A stretch of 64,000 bases of DNA from Nematostella vectensis (Eukaryota; Cnidaria; Anthozoa; Actiniaria; Edwardsiidae). Below are positions 10,046 to 24,700 of the stretch, piece by piece. The stretch covers positions 17,111,888 to 17,175,887 of the forward strand of contig NC_064041.1 in the NCBI RefSeq assembly GCF_932526225.1, given 5' to 3'. Position 1 is the first letter of the stretch. Every line of letters begins with the position of its first letter. The notes beneath the pieces were generated by a model. It worked only from the letters and a program-made list of their open reading frames with translations, made no database searches and was not told where the DNA came from. Position numbers and translations under genes: made by a program.

Positions 10046-13000
10046 AGAACAGTATAATTAAGTATCGATATTTAAAAAAAAAAAATGAAGAAAAAAAATA
10101 GGCTATCAGCGGGAATCGAACCCGGGTCGCTGCGTTAGTAGTCAAGTGCCCGCAACGAAAGACTAACGTGGCATTGCTAAAGGGAATTGTAATGAAAATT
10201 AGTTTTAATACTATTGGTATCGTAAACTATCCCAAGCAAAGTCACCATCGGACTGGAGGTTACATTCGGGAAAGGCTTCAGGGTTACATTCGGGAATTTG
10301 TTTTACGAGTGTAACCTCCAAAAGGTTACAATCGATAATTTTTTTTCCGAATGTAAATTCCAAAAAGTAACATTAGGAAAAATAAAACAGTATACTCGGA
10401 AAAAAAGGTATATCAATCTATCGAGCGCTATGCTCTATGTTAGAATCTACTTAATCAAGTTATCCAAGGAATCTAGTTAGTTGTTGTGTGCATAAAATAT
10501 GTACAGGATCCTGAACAAAGCATGAGCACATCAAAGATGCTGAGAGTACATAAAAATGTCCCTATACATTCTTTTTATGTCATGACACACCAAGAACAGT
10601 ATAATTAAGTATCGATATAAAAAAAATAAAGAAAAAAAAAAAGGCTATCAGCGGGAATCGAACCCGGGTTGCTGCGTTAGTAGTCAAGTGCCCGCAACGA
10701 AAGACTAACGTGGCATTGCTGAAGGGTTTTGTAATGAAAATTACTTTTAATACTATTGGTATCGTAAACTATCCCAAGCAAAGTCACCATCGGACTGGAG
10801 GTTACATTCGGGAAAAGCTTCAGGGTTACATTCGGGAATTTGTTTTACGAGTGTTACCTCCAAAAGGTTACAATCGATTTTTTTTTCCGAATGTAAATTC
10901 CAAAAAGTAACATTAGGAAAAATAAAACAGTATACTCGGAAAAAAAAGGTATATCAATCTATCGAGCGCTATGCTCTATGTTAGAATCTACTTAATCAAG
11001 TTATCCAAGGAATCTAGTTAGTTCTTGTGTGCATAAAATATGTACAGGATCCTGAACAAAGCATGAGCACATCAAAGATGCTGAGAGTACATAAAAATGT
11101 CCCTATACCTTCTTTTTATGTCATGACACTCCAAGAACAGTATAATTAAGTATCGATATTTAAAAAAAAAATAAAGAAAAAAAATAGGCTATCAGCGGGA
11201 ATCGAACCCGGGTCGCTGCGTTAGTAGTCAAGTGCCCGCAACGAAAGACTAACGTGGCATTGCTGAAGGGATTTGTAATGAAAATTACTTTTAATACTAT
11301 TGGTATCGTAAACTATCCCAAGCAAAGTCACCATCGGACTGGAGGTTACATTCGGGAAAAGCTTCAGGGTTACATTCGGGAATTTGTTTTACGAGTGTAA
11401 ATTCCAAAAGGTTACCATCAATAATTTTTTTTCCGAATGTAAATTCCAAAATGTAACATTAGGAAAAATAAAACAGTATACTCGGAAAAAAAGGTATATC
11501 AATCTATCGAGCGCTATGCTCTATGTTAGAATCGACTTAATCAAGTTATCCAAGGAATCTAGTTAGTTCTTGTGTGCATAAAATATGTACAGGATCCTGA
11601 ACAAAGCATGAGCACATCAAAGATGCTGAGAGTACATAAAATGTCCTTATACCTTCTTTTTATGTCATGACACACCAAGTACAGTATGATTAAGTATCGA
11701 TATTTAAAAAAAAATAAAGAAAAAAAATAGGCTATCAGCGGGAATCGAACCCGGGTAGCTGCGTTAGTAGTCATGTGCCCGCAACGAAAGACTAACGTGG
11801 CATTGCTGAAGGGATTTGTAATGAAAATTACTTTTAATACTATTGGTATCGTAAACTATCCCAAGCAAAGTCACCATCGGACTGGAGGTTACATTCGGGA
11901 AAAGCTTCAGGGTTACATTCGGGAATTTGTTTTACGAGTGTAAATTCCAAAAGGTTACCATCGATAATTTTTTTTCCGAATGTAAATTCCAAAATGTAAC
12001 ATTAGGAAAAATAAAACAGTATACTCGGAAAAAAAGGTATATCAATCTATCGAGCGCTATGCTCTATGTTAGAATCGACTTAATCAAGTTATCCAAGGAA
12101 TCTAGTTAGTTCTTGTTTGCATAAAATATGTACAGGATCCTGAACAAAGCATGAGCACATCAAAGATGCTGAGAGTACATAAAAATGTCCCTATACCTTC
12201 TTTTTATGTCATGACACACCAAGAACAGTATACTTAAGTATCGATATTTAAAAAAAAAAATAAAGAAAAAAAAATAGGCTATCAGCGGGAATCGAACCCG
12301 GGTAGCTGCGTTAGTAGTCAAGTGCCCGCAACGAAAGACTAACGTGGCATTGCTGAAGGGAATTGTAATGAAAATTAGTTGTAATACTATTGGTATCGTA
12401 AACTATCCCAAGCAAAGTCACCATCGGACTGGAGGTTACATTCGGGAAAAGCTTCAGGGTTACATTCGGGAATTTGTTTTACGAGTGTAACTTCCAAAAG
12501 GTTACCATCGATAATTTTTTTTTCCGAATGTAAATTCCAAAATGTAACATTAGGAAAAATAAAACAGTATACTCGGAAAAAAAGGTATATCAATCTATCG
12601 AGCGCTATGCTCTATGTTAGAATCGACTTAATCAAGTTATCCAAGGAATCTAGTTAGTTCTTGTGTGCATAAAATATGTACAGGATCCTGAACAAAGCAT
12701 GAGCACATCAAAGATGCTGAGAGTACATAAAAATGTCCCTATACCTTCTTTTTATGTCATGACACACCAAGAACAGTATACTTAAGTATCGATATTTAAA
12801 AAAAAAAATAAAGAAAAAAAATAGGCTATCAGCGGGAATCGAACCCGGGTAGCTGCGTTAGTAGTCATGTGCCCGCAACGAAAGACTAACGTGGCATTGC
12901 TGAAGGGATTTGTAATGAAAATTACTTTTAATACTATTGGTATCGTAAACTATCCCAAGCAAAGTCACCATCGGACTGGAGGTTACATTCGGGAAAAGCT

Positions 13001-13203
13001 TCAGGGTTACATTCGGGAATTTGTTTTACGAGTGTAAATTCCAAAAGGTTACCATCGATAATTTTTTTTCCGAATGTAAATTCCAAAATGTAACATTAGG
13101 AAAAATAAAACAGTATACTCGGAAAAAAAGGTATATCAATCTATCGAGCGCTATGCTCTATGTTAGAATCGACTTAATCAAGTTATCCAAGGAATCTAGT
13201 TAG
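9808..13203 (+). repeat. Higher-order block A, copy 2
   Basis: Near-identical to 1-3395 at an offset of 9,807-9,808 bp. Differences seen include CATCAATAAT for CATCGATAAT near 11,418, ATGAAG for ATAAAG near 10,085, and one-base A-run changes. After about 13.2 kb the match continues at offset about 9,261, so one monomer present at about 3.42-3.97 kb is missing here. Confidence 0.85.
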
Positions 13204-14295
13204 TTCTTGTGTGCATAAAATATGTACAGGATCCTGAACAAAGCATGAGCACATCAAAGATGCTGAGAGTACATAAAAATGTCCCTATACCTTCTTTTTA
13301 TGTCATGACACACCAAGAACAGTTTAATTAAGTATCGATATTTAAAAAAAAAAAAAATAAAGAAAAAAAATAGGCTATCAGCGGGAATCGAACCCGGGTC
13401 GCTGCGTTAGTAGTCAAGTGCCCGCAACGAAAGACTAACGTGGCATTGCTGAAGGGAATTGTAATGAAAATTAGTTTTAATACTATTGGTATCGTAAACT
13501 ATCCCAAGCAAAGTCACCATCGGACTGGAGGTTACATTCGGGAAAGGCTTCAGGGTTACATTCGGGAATTTGTTTTACGAGTGTAACCTCCAAAAGGTTA
13601 CAATCGATAATTTTTTTTCCGAATGTAAATTCCAAAAAGTAACATTAGGAAAAATAAAACAGTATACTCGGAAAAAAAGGTATATCAATCTATCGAGCGC
13701 TATGCTCTATGTTAGAATCGACTTAATCAAGTTATCCAAGGAATCTAGTTAGTTCTTGTGTGCATAAAATATGTACAGGATCCTGAACAAAGCATGAGCA
13801 CATCAAAGATGCTGAAAGTACATAAAAATGTCCCTATACATTCTTTTTATGTCATGACACACCAAGAACAGTATAATTAAGTATCGATATAAAAAAAAAA
13901 ATAAAGAAAAAAAAAAAGGCTATCAGCGGGAATCGAACCCGGGTGGCTGCGTTAGTAGTCAAGTGCCCGCAACGAAAGACTAACGTGGCATTGCTGAAGG
14001 GATTTGTAATGAAAATTACTTTTAATACTATTGGTATCGTAAACTATCCCAAGCAAAGTCACCATCGGACTGGAGGTTACATTCGGGAAAAGCTTCAGGG
14101 TTACATTCGGGAATTTGTTTTACGAGTGTTACCTCCAAAAGGTTACAATCGATTTTTTTTTCCGAATGTAAATTCCAAAAAGTAACATTAGGAAAAATAA
14201 AACAGTATACTCGGAAAAAAAAGGTATATCAATCTATCGAGCGCTATGCTCTATGTTAGAATCTACTTAATCAAGTTATCCATGGAATCTAGCTA

Positions 14296-15499
14296 GTTCT
14301 TGTGTGCATAAAATATGTACAGGATCCTGAACAAAGCATGAGCACATCAAAGATGCTGAGAGTACATAAAAATGTCCCTATACCTTCTTTTTATGTCATG
14401 ACACACCAAGAACAGTATGATTAAGTATCGATATTTAAAAAAAAAAAAAGAAAAAAAAAAGGCTATCAGCGGGAATCGAACCCGGGTCGCTGCGTTAGTA
14501 GTCATGTGCCCGCAACGAAAGACTAACGTGGCATTGCTGAAGGGATTTGTAATGAAAATTACTTTTAATACTTTTGGTATCGTAAACTATCCCAAGCAAA
14601 GTCACCATCGGACTGGAGGTTACATTCGGGAAAAGCTTCAGGGTTACATTCGGGAATTTGTTTTACGAGTGTAAATTCCAAAAGGTTACCATCGATAATT
14701 TTTTTTCCGAATGTAAATTCCAAAATGTAACATTAGGAAAAATAAAACAGTATACTCGGAAAAAAAGGTATATCAATCTATCGAGCGCTATGCTCTATGT
14801 TAGAATCGACTTAATCAAGTTATCCAAGGAATCTAGTTAGTTCTTGTGTGCATAAAATATGTACAGGATCCTGAACAAAGCATGAGCACATCAAAGATGC
14901 TGAGAGTACATAAAAATGTCCCTATACCTTCTTTTTATGTCATGACACACCAAGAACAGTGAACTTAAGTATCGATTATTAAAAAAAAAATAAAGAAAAA
15001 AAAATAGGCTATCAGCGGGAATCGAACCCGGGTAGCTGCGTTAGTAGTCAAGTGCCCGCAACGAAAGACTAACGTGGCATTGCTGAAGGGAATTGTAATG
15101 AAAATTACTTTTAATACTATTGGTATCGTAAACTATCCCAAGCAAAGTCACCATCGGACTGGAGGTTACATTCGGGAAAAGCTTCAGGGTTACATTCGGG
15201 AATTTGTTTTACGAGTGTAACTTCCAAAAGGTTACCATCGATAATTTTTTTTTCCGAATGTAAATTCCAAAATGTAACATTAGGAAAAATAAAACAGTAT
15301 ACTCGGAAAAAAAGGTATATCAATCTATCGAGCGCTATGCTCTATGTTAGAATCGACTTAATCAAGTTATCCAAGGAATCTAGTTAGTTCTTGTATGCAT
15401 AAAATATGTACAGGATCCTGAACAAAGCATGAGCACATCAAAGATGCTGAGAGTACATAAAAATGTCCCTATACCTTCTTTTTATGTCATGACACACCA
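14296..15499 (+). repeat. Higher-order block B, copy 2
   Basis: Copy of 8,842-10,045. It differs by GATTATT in place of GATATTT near 14,977. The monomer with CAGTGAACTTAAG was then duplicated again at 15.5 kb. Confidence 0.8.
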
Positions 15500-16560
15500 A
15501 GAACAGTGAACTTAAGTATCGATATTTAAAAAAAAAATAAAGAAAAAAAAATAGGCTATCAGCGGGAATCGAACCCGGGTAGCTGCGTTAGTAGTCAAGT
15601 GCCCGCAACGAAAGACTAACGTGGCATTGCTGAAGGGAATTGTAATGAAAATTACTTTTAATACTATTGGTATCGTAAACTATCCCAAGCAAAGTCACCA
15701 TCGGACTGGAGGTTACATTCGGGAAAAGCTTCAGGGTTACATTCGGGAATTTGTTTTACGAGTGTAACTTCCAAAAGGTTACCATCGATAATTTTTTTTT
15801 CCGAATGTAAATTCCAAAATGTAACATTAGGAAAAATAAAACAGTATACTCGGAAAAAAAGGTATATCAATCTATCGAGCGCTATGCTCTATGTTAGAAT
15901 CGACTTAATCAAGTTATCCAAGGAATCTAGTTAGTTCTTGTATGCATAAAATATGTACAGGATCCTGAACAAAGCATGAGCACATCAAAGATGCTGAGAG
16001 TACATAAAAATGTCCCTATACCTTCTTTTTATGTCATGACACACCAAGAACAGTATAATTAAGTATCGATATTTAAAAAAAAAAAAATAAAGAAAAAAAA
16101 TAGGCTATCAGCGGGAATCGAACCCGGGTCGCTGCGTTAGTAGTCAAGTGCCCGCAACGAAAGACTAACGTGGCATTGCTAAAGGGAATTGTAATGAAAA
16201 TTAGTTTTAATACTATTGGTATCGTAAACTATCCCAAGCAAAGTCACCATCGGACTGGAGGTTACATTCGGGAAAGGCTTCAGGGTTACATTCGGGAATT
16301 TGTTTTACGAGTGTAACCTCCAAAAGGTTACAATCGATAATTTTTTTTCCGAATGTAAATTCCAAAAAGTAACATTAGGAAAAATAAAACAGTATACTCG
16401 GAAAAAAAGGTATATCAATCTATCGAGCGCTATGCTCTATGTTAGAATCTACTTAATCAAGTTATCCAAGGAATCTAGTTAGTTCTTGTGTGCATAAAAT
16501 ATGTACAGGATCCTGAACAAAGCATGAGCACATCAAAGATGCTGAGAGTACATAAAAATG
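15130..16560 (+). repeat. Higher-order block C, copy 1
   Basis: Matches 17,318-18,748 at offset 2,187-2,188. Shared markers in order are GTGAACTTAAG, TTGTATGCATAAAA, and GCTAAAGGGAATTG. The match ends where CTATACCTTC meets CTATACATTC. Confidence 0.75.
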
Positions 16561-17317
16561 TCCCTATACCTTCTTTTTATGTCATGACACTCCAAGAACA
16601 GTATAATTAAGTATCGATATTTAAAAAAAAAATAAAGAAAAAAAATAGGCTATCAGCGGGAATCGAACCCGGGTCGCTGCGTTAGTAGTCAAGTGCCCGC
16701 AACGAAAGACTAACGTGGCATTGCTGAAGGGATTTGTAATGAAAATTACTTTTAATACTATTGGTATCGTAAACTATCCCAAGCAAAGTCACCATCGGAC
16801 TGGAGGTTACATTCGGGAAAAGCTTCAGGGTTACATTCGGGAATTTGTTTTACGAGTGTAAATTCCAAAAGGTTACCATCGATAATTTTTTTTCCGAATG
16901 TAAATTCCAAAATGTAACATTAGGAAAAATAAAACAGTATACTCGGAAAAAAAGGTATATCAATCTATCGAGCGCTATGCTCTATGTTAGAATCGACTTA
17001 ATCAAGTTATCCAAGGAATCTAGTTAGTTCTTGTGTGCATAAAATATGTACAGGATCCTGAACAAAGCATGAGCACATCAAAGATGCTGAGAGTACATAA
17101 AAATGTCCCTATACCTTCTTTTTATGTCATGACACACCAAGAACAGTATACTTAAGTATCGATATTTAAAAAAAAAAATAAAGATAAAAAAATAGGCTAT
17201 CAGCGGGAATCGAACCCGGGTAGCTGCGTTAGTAGTCAAGTGCCCGCAACGAAAGACTAACGTGGCATTGCTGAAGGGAATTGTAATGAAAATTAGTTTT
17301 AATACTATTGGTATCGT

Positions 17318-18748
17318 AAACTATCCCAAGCAAAGTCACCATCGGACTGGAGGTTACATTCGGGAAAAGCTTCAGGGTTACATTCGGGAATTTGTTTTAC
17401 GAGTGTAACTTCCAAAAGGTTACCATCGATAATTTTTTTTTCCGAATGTAAATTCCAAAATGTAACATTAGGAAAAATAAAACAGTATACTCGGAAAAAA
17501 AGGTATATCAATCTATCGAGCGCTATGCTCTATGTTAGAATCGACTTAATCAAGTTATCCAAGGAATCTAGTTAGTTCTTGTATGCATAAAATATGTACA
17601 GGATCCTGAACAAAGCATGAGCACATCAAAGATGCTGAGAGTACATAAAAATGTCCCTATACCTTCTTTTTATGTCATGACACACCAAGAACAGTGAACT
17701 TAAGTATCGATATTTAAAAAAAAAATAAAGAAAAAAAAATAGGCTATCAGCGGGAATCGAACCCGGGTAGCTGCGTTAGTAGTCAAGTGCCCGCAACGAA
17801 AGACTAACGTGGCATTGCTGAAGGGAATTGTAATGAAAATTACTTTTAATACTATTGGTATCGTAAACTATCCCAAGCAAAGTCACCATCGGACTGGAGG
17901 TTACATTCGGGAAAAGCTTCAGGGTTACATTCGGGAATTTGTTTTACGAGTGTAACTTCCAAAAGGTTACCATCGATAATTTTTTTTTCCGAATGTAAAT
18001 TCCAAAATGTAACATTAGGAAAAATAAAACAGTATACTCGGAAAAAAAGGTATATCAATCTATCGAGCGCTATGCTCTATGTTAGAATCGACTTAATCAA
18101 GTTATCCAAGGAATCTAGTTAGTTCTTGTATGCATAAAATATGTACAGGATCCTGAACAAAGCATGAGCACATCAAAGATGCTGAGAGTACATAAAAATG
18201 TCCCTATACCTTCTTTTTATGTCATGACACACCAAGAACAGTATAATTAAGTATCGATATTTAAAAAAAAAAAATAAAGAAAAAAAATAGGCTATCAGCG
18301 GGAATCGAACCCGGGTCGCTGCGTTAGTAGTCAAGTGCCCGCAACGAAAGACTAACGTGGCATTGCTAAAGGGAATTGTAATGAAAATTAGTTTTAATAC
18401 TATTGGTATCGTAAACTATCCCAAGCAAAGTCACCATCGGACTGGAGGTTACATTCGGGAAAGGCTTCAGGGTTACATTCGGGAATTTGTTTTACGAGTG
18501 TAACCTCCAAAAGGTTACAATCGATAATTTTTTTTCCGAATGTAAATTCCAAAAAGTAACATTAGGAAAAATAAAACAGTATACTCGGAAAAAAAGGTAT
18601 ATCAATCTATCGAGCGCTATGCTCTATGTTAGAATCTACTTAATCAAGTTATCCAAGGAATCTAGTTAGTTCTTGTGTGCATAAAATATGTACAGGATCC
18701 TGAACAAAGCATGAGCACATCAAAGATGCTGAGAGTACATAAAAATGT
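17318..18748 (+). repeat. Higher-order block C, copy 2
   Basis: Second copy of 15,130-16,560. Just upstream the monomer with AAAGATAAAAAAATAGG (about 17.18 kb) recurs at about 19.91 kb, 2,728 bp later, showing an overlapping 5-monomer relation as well. Confidence 0.75.
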
Positions 18749-21700
18749 CCCTATACATTCTTTTTATGTCATGACACACCAAGAACAGTATAATTAAGTA
18801 TCGATATAAAAAAAATAAAGAAAAAAAAAAAGGCTATCAGCGGGAATCGAACCCGGGTTGCTGCGTTAGTAGTCAAGTGCCCGCAACGAAAGACTAACGA
18901 GGCATTGCTGAAGGGTTTTGTAATGAAAATTACTTTTAATACTATTGGTATCGTAAACTATCCCAAGCAAAGTCACCATCGGACTGGAGGTTACATTCGG
19001 GAAAAGCTTCAGGGTTACATTCGGGCATTTGTTTTACGAGTGTTACCTCCAAAAGGTTACAATCGATTTTTTTTTCCGAATGTAAATTCCAAAAAGTAAC
19101 ATTAGGAAAAATAAAACAGTATACTCGGAAAAAAAAGGTATATCAATCTATCGAGCGCTATGCTCTATGTTAGAATCTACTTAATCAAGTTATCCAAGGA
19201 ATCTAGTTAGTTCTTGTGTGCATAAAATATGTACAGGATCCTGAACAAAGCATGAGCACATCAAAGATGCTGAGAGTACATAAAAATGTCCCTATACCTT
19301 CTTTTTATGTCATGACACTCCAAGAACAGTATAATTAAGTATCGATATTTAAAAAAAAAATAAAGAAAAAAAATAGGCTATCAGCGGGAATCGAACCCGG
19401 GTCGCTGCGTTAGTAGTCAAGTGCCCGCAACGAAAGACTAACGTGGCATTGCTGAAGGGATTTGTAATGAAAATTACTTTTAATACTATTGGTATCGTAA
19501 ACTATCCCAAGCAAAGTCACCATCGGACTGGAGGTTACATTCGGGAAAAGCTTCAGGGTTACATTCGGGAATTTGTTTTACGAGTGTAAATTCCAAAAGG
19601 TTACCATCGATAATTTTTTTTCCGAATGTAAATTCCAAAATGTAACATTAGGAAAAATAAAACAGTATACTCGGAAAAAAAGGTATATCAATCTATCGAG
19701 CGCTATGCTCTATGTTAGAATCGACTTAATCAAGTTATCCAAGGAATCTAGTTAGTTCTTGTGTGCATAAAATATGTACAGGATCCTGAACAAAGCATGA
19801 GCACATCAAAGATGCTGAGAGTACATAAAAATGTCCCTATACCTTCTTTTTATGTCATGACACACCAAGAACAGTATACTTAAGTATCGATATTTAAAAA
19901 AAAAAATAAAGATAAAAAAATAGGCTATCAGCGGGAATCGAACCCGGGTAGCTGCGTTAGTAGTCAAGTGCCCGCAACGAAAGACTAACGTGGCATTGCT
20001 GAAGGGAATTGTAATGAAAATTAGTTTTAATACTATTGGTATCGTAAACTATCCCAAGCAAAGTCACCATCGGACTGGAGGTTACATTCGGGAAAAGCTT
20101 CAGGGTTACATTCGGGAATTTGTTTTACGAGTGTAACTTCCAAAAGGTTACCATCGATAATTTTTTTTTCCGAATGTAAATTCCAAAATGTAACATTAGG
20201 AAAAATAAAACAGTATACTCGGAAAAAAAGGTATATCAATCTATCGAGCGCTATGCTCTATGTTAGAATCGACTTAATCAAGTTATCCAAGGAATCTAGT
20301 TAGTTCTTGTGTGCATAAAATATGTACAGGATCCTGAACAAAGCATGAGCACATCAAAGATGCTGAGAGTACATAAAAATGTCCCTATACCTTCTTTTTA
20401 TGTCATGACTCACCAAGAACAGTATAATTAAGTATCGATATTTAAAAAAAAAAATAAAGAAAAAAAATAGGCTATCAGCGGGAATCGAACCCGGGTCGCT
20501 GCGTTAGTAGTCAAGTGCCCGCAACGAAAGACTAACGTGGCATTGCTGAAGGGAATTGTAATGAAAATTAGTTTTAATACTATTGGTATCGTAAACTATC
20601 CCAAGCAAAGTCACCATCGGACTGGAGGTTACATTCGGGAAAAGCTTCAGGGTTACATTCGGGCATTTGTTTTACGAGTGTTACCTCCAAAAGGTTACAA
20701 TCGATTTTTTTTTCCGAATGTAAATTCCAAAAAGTAACATTAGGAAAAATAAAACAGTATACTCGGAAAAAAAAGGTATATCAATCTATCGAGCGCTATG
20801 CTCTATGTTAGAATCGACTTAATCAAGTTATCCAAGGAATCTAGTTAGTTCTTGTGTGCATAAAATATGTACAGGATCCTGAACAAAGCATGAGCACATC
20901 AAAGATGCTGAGAGTACATAAAAATGTCCCTATACCTTCTTTTTATGTCATGACACACCAAGAACAGTATAATTAAGTATCGATATTTAAAAAAAAAAAT
21001 AAAGAAAAAAAATAGGCTATCAGCGGGAATCGAACCCGGGTCGCTGCGTTAGTAGTCAAGTGCCCGCAACGAAAGACTAACGTGGCATTGCTGAAGGGAA
21101 TTGTAATGAAAATTAGTTTTAATACTATTGGTATCGTAAACTATCCCAAGCAAAGTCACCATCGGACTGGAGGTTACATTCGGGAAAGGCTTCAGGGTTA
21201 CATTCGGGAATTTGTTTTACGAGTGTAACCTCCAAAAGGTTACAATCGATAATTTTTTTTCCGAATGTAAATTCCAAAAAGTAACATTAGGAAAAATAAA
21301 ACAGTATACTCGGAAAAAAAGGTATATCAATCTATCGAGCGCTATGCTCTATGTTAGAATCTACTTAATCAAGTTATCCAAGGAATCTAGTTAGTTGTTG
21401 TGTGCATAAAATATGTACAGGATCCTGAACAAAGCATGAGCACATCAAAGATGCTGAGAGTACATAAAGATGTCCCTATACATTCTTTTTATGTCATGAC
21501 ACACCAAGAACAGTATAATTAAGTATCGATAAAAAAAAAAAATAAAGAAAAAAAAAAAGGCTATCAGCGGGAATCGAACCCGGGTCGCTGCGTTAGTAGT
21601 CAAGTGCCCGCAACGAAAGACTAACGTGGCATTGCTGAAGGGATTTGTAATGAAAATTACTTTTAATACTATTGGTATCGTAAACTATCCCAAGCAAAGT

Positions 21701-24700
21701 CACCATCGGACTGGAGGTTACATTCGGGAAAAGCTTCAGGGTTACATTCGGGAATTTGTTTTACGAGTGTTACCTCCAAAAGGTTACAATCGATTTTTTT
21801 TTCCGAATGTAAATTCCAAAAAGTAACATTAGGAAAAATAAAACAGTATACTCGGAAAAAAAAGGTATATCAATCTATCGAGCGCTATGCTCTATGTTAG
21901 AATCTACTTAATCAAGTTATCCAAGGAATCTAGCTAGTTCTTGTGTGCATAAAATATGTACAGGATCCTGAACAAAGCATGAGCACATCAAAGATGCTGA
22001 GAGTACATAAAAATGTCCCTATACCTTCTTTTTATGTCATGACACTCCAAGAACAGTATAATTAAGTATCGATATTTAAAAAAAAAAATAAAGAAAAAAA
22101 ATAGGCTATCAGCGGGAATCGAACCCGGGTCGCTGCGTTAGTAGTCAAATGCCCGCAACGAAAGACTAACGTGGCATTGCTGAAGGGATTTGTAATGAAA
22201 ATTACTTTTAATACTATTGGTATCGTAAACTATCCCAAGCAAAGTCACCATCGGACTGGAGGTTACATTCGGGAAAAGCTTCAGGGTTACATTCGGGAAT
22301 TTGTTTTACGAGTGTAAATTCCAAAAGGTTACCATCGATAATTTTTTTTTCCGAATGTAAATTCCAAAATGTAACATTAGGAAAAATAAAACAGTATACT
22401 CGGAAAAAAAGGTATATCAATCTATCGAGCGCTATGCTCTATGTTAGAATCGACTTAATCAAGTTATCCAAGGAATCTAGTTAGTTCTTGTGTGCATAAA
22501 ATATGTACAGGATCCTGAACAAAGCATGAGCACATCAAAGATGCTGAGAGTACATAAAAATGTCCCTATACCTTCTTTTTATGTCATGACACACCAAGAA
22601 CAGTATGATTAAGTATCGATATTTAAAAAAAAATAAAGAAAAAAAATAGGCTATCAGCGGGAATCGAACCCGGGTAGCTGCGTTAGTAGTCATGTGCCCG
22701 CAACGAAAGACTAACGTGGCATTGCTGAAGGGATTTGTAATGAAAATTACTTTTAATACTATTGGTATCGTAAACTATCCCAAGCAAAGTCACCATCGGA
22801 CTGGAGGTTACATTCGGGAAAAGCTTCAGGGTTACATTCGGGAATTTGTTTTACGAGTGTAAATTCCAAAAGGTTACCATCGATAATTTTTTTTCCGAAT
22901 GTAAATTCCAAAATGTAACATTAGGAAAAATAAAACAGTATACTCGGAAAAAAAGGTATATCAATCTATCGAGCGCTATGCTCTATGTTAGAATCGACTT
23001 AATCAAGTTATCCAAGGAATCTAGTTAGTTCTTGTTTGCATAAAATATGTACAGGATCCTGAACAAAGCATGAGCACATCAAAGATGCTGAGAGTACATA
23101 AAAATGTCCCTATACCTTCTTTTTATGTTATGACACACCAAGAACAGTATACTTAAGTATCGATATTTAAAAAAAAAAATAAAGAAAAAAAAATAGGCTA
23201 TCAGCGGGAATCGAACCCGGGTAGCTGCGTTAGTAGTCAAGTGCCCGCAACGAAAGACTAACGTGGCATTGCTGAAGGGAATTGTAATGAAAATTAGTTT
23301 TAATACTATTGGTATCGTAAACTATCCCAAGCAAAGTCACCATCGGACTGGAGGTTACATTCGGGAAAAGCTTCAGGGTTACATTCGGGAATTTGTTTTA
23401 CGAGTGTAACTTCCAAAAGGTTACCATCGATAATTTTTTTTTCCGAATGTAAATTCCAAAATGTAACATTAGGAAAAATAAAACAGTATACTCGGAAAAA
23501 AAGGTATATCAATCTATCGAGCGCTATGCTCTATGTTAGAATCGACTTAATCAAGTTATCCAAGGAATCTAGTTAGTTCTTGTGTGCATAAAATATGTAC
23601 AGGATCCTGAACAAAGCATGAGCACATCAAAGATGCTGAGAGTACATAAAAATGTCCCTATACCTTCTTTTTATGTCATGACACACCAAGAACAGTATAC
23701 TTAAGTATCGATATTTAAAAAAAAAAATAAAGAAAAAAAATAGGCTATCAGCGGGAATCGAACCCGGGTCGCTGCGTTAGTAGTCAAGTGCCCGCAACGA
23801 AAGACTAACGTGGCATTGCTGAAGGGAATTGTAATGAAAATTACTTTTAATACTATTGGTATCGTAAACTATCCCATGCAAAGTCACCATCGGACTGGAG
23901 GTTACATTCAGTAAAAGCTTCAGGGTTACATTCGGGAATTTGTTTTACGAGTGTAACCTCCAAAAGGTTACAATCGATAATTTTTTTTCCGAATGTAAAT
24001 TCCAAAAAGTAACATTAGGAAAAATAAAACAGTATACTCGGAAAAAAAGGTATATCAATCTATCGAGCGCTATGCTCTATGTTAGAATCTACTTAATCAA
24101 GTTATCCAAGGAATCTAGTTAGTTCTTGTGTGCATAAAATATGTACAGGATCCTGAACAAAGCATGAGCACATCAAAGATGCTGAGAGTACATAAAAATG
24201 TCCCTATACCTTCTTTTTATGTCATGACACACCAAGAACAGTAAAATTAAGTATCGATATTTAAAAAAAAAATAAAGAAAAAAAAATAGGCTATCAGCGG
24301 GAATCGAACCCGGGTCGCTGCGTTAGTAGTCAAGTGCCCGCAACGAAAGACTAACGTGACATTGCTGAAGGGAATTGTAATGAAAATTAGTTTTAATACT
24401 ATTGGTATCGTAAACTATCCCAAGCAAAGTCACCATCGGACTGGAGGTTACATTCGGGAAAAGCTTCAGGGTTACATTCGGGAATTTGTTTTACGAGTGT
24501 AACTTCCAAAAGGTTACCATCGATGATTTTTTTTCCGAATGTAAATTCCAAAATGTAATATTAGGAAAAATAAAACAGTATACTCGGAAAAAAAGGTATA
24601 TCAATCTATCGAGCGCTATGCTCTATGTTAGAATCGACTTAATCAAGTTATCCAAGGAATCTAGTTAGTTCTTGTGTGCATAAAATATGTACAGGATCCT

